Source: a virus. Taken from it: a DNA stretch of 64,000 bases. The stretch covers positions 51,178 through 115,177 of the IMG/VR virus record IMGVR_UViG_3300044530_000622; one strand, 5' to 3'. Of the stretch, positions 63,401 through 64,000 are shown one piece after another. Position 1 is the stretch's first letter; every line of letters starts with the position of its first letter. The notes below the pieces were generated by a model. It saw nothing but the letters and a program-made list of their open reading frames with translations, was not told where the DNA came from and made no database searches. The position numbers were made by a program, and so were the translations under genes.

Positions 63401-64000
63401 ATGGTTCAAATAACGTAGCCATTGGTAGAGATGCTTTATTTAGTAATTCTGGAGGTAACAACAATGTTGGTATAGGTACAAATGCTTTATTTGGTAATAC
63501 AGCATCAAATAATACAGCAGTTGGTAATAGTGCCTTACAAAACAATACAACAGGGTGTTATAATACAGCTTTAGGACAGTGTGCCTTATCAAGTAATACT
63601 ACTGGAGGATATAATGTTGCTATAGGCAGAATAGCATTAAGAGATAATACAACTGGGGCTAGTAACACAGCAGTTGGTAATTTTACTTTAGGATTTAATA
63701 TAACAGGAACAGGAAATACTGCTGTTGGTTCAGTAGCTCTCCTTGGAGGACAAGGAAACAATAATACAGCAGTAGGAAATCTTGCTTTATGTACAAACTC
63801 AACTTCCTGTAATAACACAGCTTTAGGTGCTGAAGCTCTTCGCTGTAACACAGCCTCAAACAACACAGCAGTTGGTTTCTGTGCATTAAGAAGTAATACA
63901 ACAGGAACCAACAATACATCGGTTGGTATTTGTTCATTACTAGCAAACACATCAGGTGAACAAAACACATCTGTTGGTAACTTCGCATTACTTTCAAACA
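57448..64000 (+). CDS. Second giant tail fibre of 17-residue repeats (cut by window end)
   Basis: The frame from ATG 57448 has no stop up to the window edge: 2,184 codons so far. The N-terminus MANEFVIKNGLIVSGSTRVS and SFTGSFSGSISNAVSASYAA belongs to the same attachment module as the other fibres; NIYYSGGNVGINTSSPSAKF is a linker often found in phage fibres. From residue about 109 on, more than 120 repeats of NTAVGxxALxxNTTGxx follow. The entry into the repeats (SVSVGLGGGSIASNT) is nearly the same as in the first giant fibre (SVSVGLGGGSVSSNT), so the two genes are paralogues. The tip lies outside the window. Confidence 0.85.
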   Translation, partial: MANEFVIKNGLIVSGSTRVSGGVTAQSFTGSFSGSISNAVSASYAATASYALNAGDSVWTGSAGNIYYSGGNVGINTSSPSAKFEVASCDILVNSVSVGLGGGSIASNTRVGCNALLNNTTGIDNTAVGCSALAANTIGVSNTAIGRSALESNTTGTSNTAVGRTALLNNTVGTRNTAVGRTALRFNITGGSNVAVGYYAAYNSTGASSNVAIGDSALRSNTASNNTAVGSCALCSNTTGTQNVAVGNRVFNYNSVGSYNTAVGFHAAYTLTSGTYNVAMGRTALRNVLAGSNNVALGGSALRNVGNANNNVGVGHLALYVNAVSNNVAVGFSALRCNTTGGENTALGTYALRNNTTGGNNTAIGRSALACNTIGTLNTAVGINALCANTTGQQNTAVGATALAANTTGVNNTALGDIALRSNTTGTLNTALGRAALYANIVGAQNVAVGLYALLCNTASNNTAVGTCALQLNTASNNTAVGFCALRNNTTGTRTTAVGFCALATNTVGDKNTAVGFCSLRANTSGFRNTAVGDLALKDNTTGANNDAFGYAALISNTTGTFNTAVGTNALGNNLVGSNNVAVGYLSLYKTTASNNTSVGFQALRENTASNNTAVGFCALRSNTTGIQNVAVGTCSLVNNTVGTFNTSVGVFSLCSNTVGTRNSGFGVAALRNNTTGVDNIAIGYQTLYGNVVGSNNVAVGRDALLCNTASNNTAVGFCALRSNTAGSYNTALGRTALQNNTTGLLNTALGANTLQSNTTGVGNTAVGTSALSTNTVGSFNTAVGRSSLAVNTASNNTAVGYFSLRYNTTGGENTALGTYALRSNTTGTFNVAVGVSALNANTVGQYNTGIGFQALVNNTASRNTALGACALHQNTTGTRNTALGYKASILNTTGVNNTSIGYCSLALNTVGTNNTAVGICALRSNTTSSNNTAVGNCALLSNTTGALNVAVGSQALQNSTVGDCNIAVGHGALQYNSSGNKNVAIGHQALVYNGAGLNNVGIGYRTLFNNTASNNTAVGFCALRNNTTGTYNVAVGTLSLLANTVGTRNVGIGVNTIRCNTSGANNVAFGHNAMYSNISGVNNVALGYRALVFANADRNVAIGTGVLTYGGSNNVGVGFCALFCNSASNNTAVGYCALRTNTTGTKNVAIGSCALRANIVGSYNTAIGFNALRCNTNATSNIAIGYAAAASNTIGTSLVAIGVNALVYNTTGARNVAVGQSALYCNIIGENNVAVGHFTLRDNKASNNTAVGTSALRYNTTGTRNVGVGHIALTSNTTGIDNTALGYRALKSNTIGLRNTAIGSYALDVNTTGNSNTSVGWASLLSNTVGTSNTAVGIDALRYNTVSGNTAVGFNALCNNTTGTNNTALGFCALRANTTGTANTSVGNQSLRDNTTGIQNTSIGFATLAKNTVGSRNSAFGDNTLFNNTTGGYNSAFGRASMYSNVSGANNTALGFYSLFSNTASNNTAVGFCALRSNTTGTQNTALGVLALQANTTGGYNTAVGRSALQSNTVGALNISVGAFSLFRNTIGIRNIGMGNSALEFNTSGNYNVAIGVSALYTNNAGSNNVAIGEQTLRQNTASNNTAIGFCTLRNNTAGSYNTALGRSALSANTIGTDNIAVGPFSLGLNTTGIQNVAVGPAALFCNTVGINNVAIGHVALYKNTASNNTAVGFNALRCNTTGTENTSLGLCSMRLNTTGRYNTSVGSKSSANNTTGCANVSLGQGALYSNIVGNNNTAIGRSSLGYNTASNNTAVGFSALRNNTTGGANTAVGFYALCANTTGDNNTAVGREALRLGTTGRFNTALGRYAGCSINSNYNTAVGFAALRYTTTGSSNTALGLESLRNNTLGGSNVGVGVQALKNNTTGNNNVSVGRDSMYCNTVGASNTAVGHYSLRSNTASNNTAVGFCALRNNTTGASNTAVGFCALSTNITGVRNTAVGYNALTSNLSSDNAAFGRFALLSNTTGTNNIGINTNALICNINGSNNVAIGRDALFSNSGGNNNVGIGTNALFGNTASNNTAVGNSALQNNTTGCYNTALGQCALSSNTTGGYNVAIGRIALRDNTTGASNTAVGNFTLGFNITGTGNTAVGSVALLGGQGNNNTAVGNLALCTNSTSCNNTALGAEALRCNTASNNTAVGFCALRSNTTGTNNTSVGICSLLANTSGEQNTSVGNFALLSN
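57772..64000 (+). repeat. Tandem 51-bp repeat array (more than 120 units), paralogous to 49075-56883
   Basis: Same unit as in the first array. The 48-bp TASN units start at 59266, 59569, 59821, 60022, 60478, 60823, 61177, 61834, 62188, 62440 and 62692 among others (TVSG at 61480); most gaps are 201, 252, 303, 354 or 456 bp, that is 48 + n x 51. The array runs to the window edge. Confidence 0.9.

Noticed and set aside
49300-63997. Many minus-strand open frames inside the giant fibre genes (up to 282 codons, e.g. 52068-52916)
   Set aside because: They are the reverse complement of the 51-bp repeat read out of frame, giving endless PTAVL-type repeats without start signals or promoters; shadows of the real genes.
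49075-64000. CRISPR-like regular repeats
   Set aside because: The period is 51 bp with no unique spacers, the array keeps one open frame for thousands of codons and no cas genes are nearby; it is protein-coding repeat.
45009-64000. Diversity-generating retroelement acting on the fibres
   Set aside because: No reverse transcriptase gene or template-like repeat with A-specific differences was seen in the window; variation looks like unit shuffling instead.
49075-64000. N-glycosylation sites (Asn-x-Thr in every repeat)
   Set aside because: Asn-Thr-Thr and Asn-Asn-Thr follow from the repeat consensus itself; no evidence that the host glycosylates these in the cytoplasm.

Overview
The window is the structural half of the genome of a large T4-like tailed phage (myovirus). 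The likely host is a member of the Bacteroidota. Recognisable T4-type parts are the late sigma factor gp55, the baseplate proteins gp5/gp25/gp6, terminase gp17, portal gp20, prohead protease gp21, scaffold gp22 and major capsid gp23, plus a PhoH-like ATPase. The host guess rests on TATCTTTAG boxes upstream of the left-end genes (like the Bacteroidota -7 element TAnnTTTG), on AGTTCTTTGAC boxA-like sites beside the tRNA genes, on few Shine-Dalgarno sequences, and on A/T-rich coding. All convincing genes lie on the + strand.

Layout. 1-2.6 kb: short single-gene units, each closed by a hairpin terminator that runs straight into the next promoter, then a T5orf172/GIY-YIG-like gene. 2.6-3.7 kb: six tRNA genes (Leu UAA, Arg UCU, Met CAU, Ser UGA, Gln UUG, Glu UUC) with a small lipoprotein gene among them. 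3.7-8 kb: small membrane and unknown proteins, an HD hydrolase and the gp55-like sigma factor. 8-22 kb: baseplate and tail-end proteins. 22-24.3 kb: a GIY-YIG-like protein, a primase and a RecB/Cas4-type nuclease. 24.3-34.4 kb: a run of mostly unknown proteins, including a zincin metalloprotease, an ADP-ribosyltransferase-like protein, a metallophosphoesterase and three neighbours that share the N-terminus NLLDI. 34.4-35.1 kb: two overlapping spanin-like genes. 35.1-44.2 kb: the packaging and head module. 44.3 kb: PhoH. 45-64 kb: four tail-fibre-like genes.

The fibre region is the most striking part. Two giant genes (48721-57402 and 57448 to beyond the window end) consist mostly of about 150 and more than 120 copies of a 17-residue YadA-head-like unit (NTAVGxxALxxNTTGxx). 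A 16-residue variant containing TASN recurs at spacings that are mostly 48 + n x 51 bp. The first giant gene is interrupted by one in-frame TGA, which looks like a GGA-to-TGA change.

How it fits together: fifteen exact TATTTATA sites, plus three one-base variants, lie shortly before structural genes, often only 4 bases before the ATG. They probably serve as late promoters read by the gp55-like sigma factor encoded at 7276-8010, and they predict leaderless or nearly leaderless late mRNAs. The N-terminal tags of the 24-34 kb proteins, the gp21-type protease and the enzyme-like cargo suggest, as a hypothesis, a set of internal head proteins packaged and possibly ejected like T4 Alt and IPI-III. 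Tail sheath and tube genes, the endolysin and most replication genes must lie outside the window.
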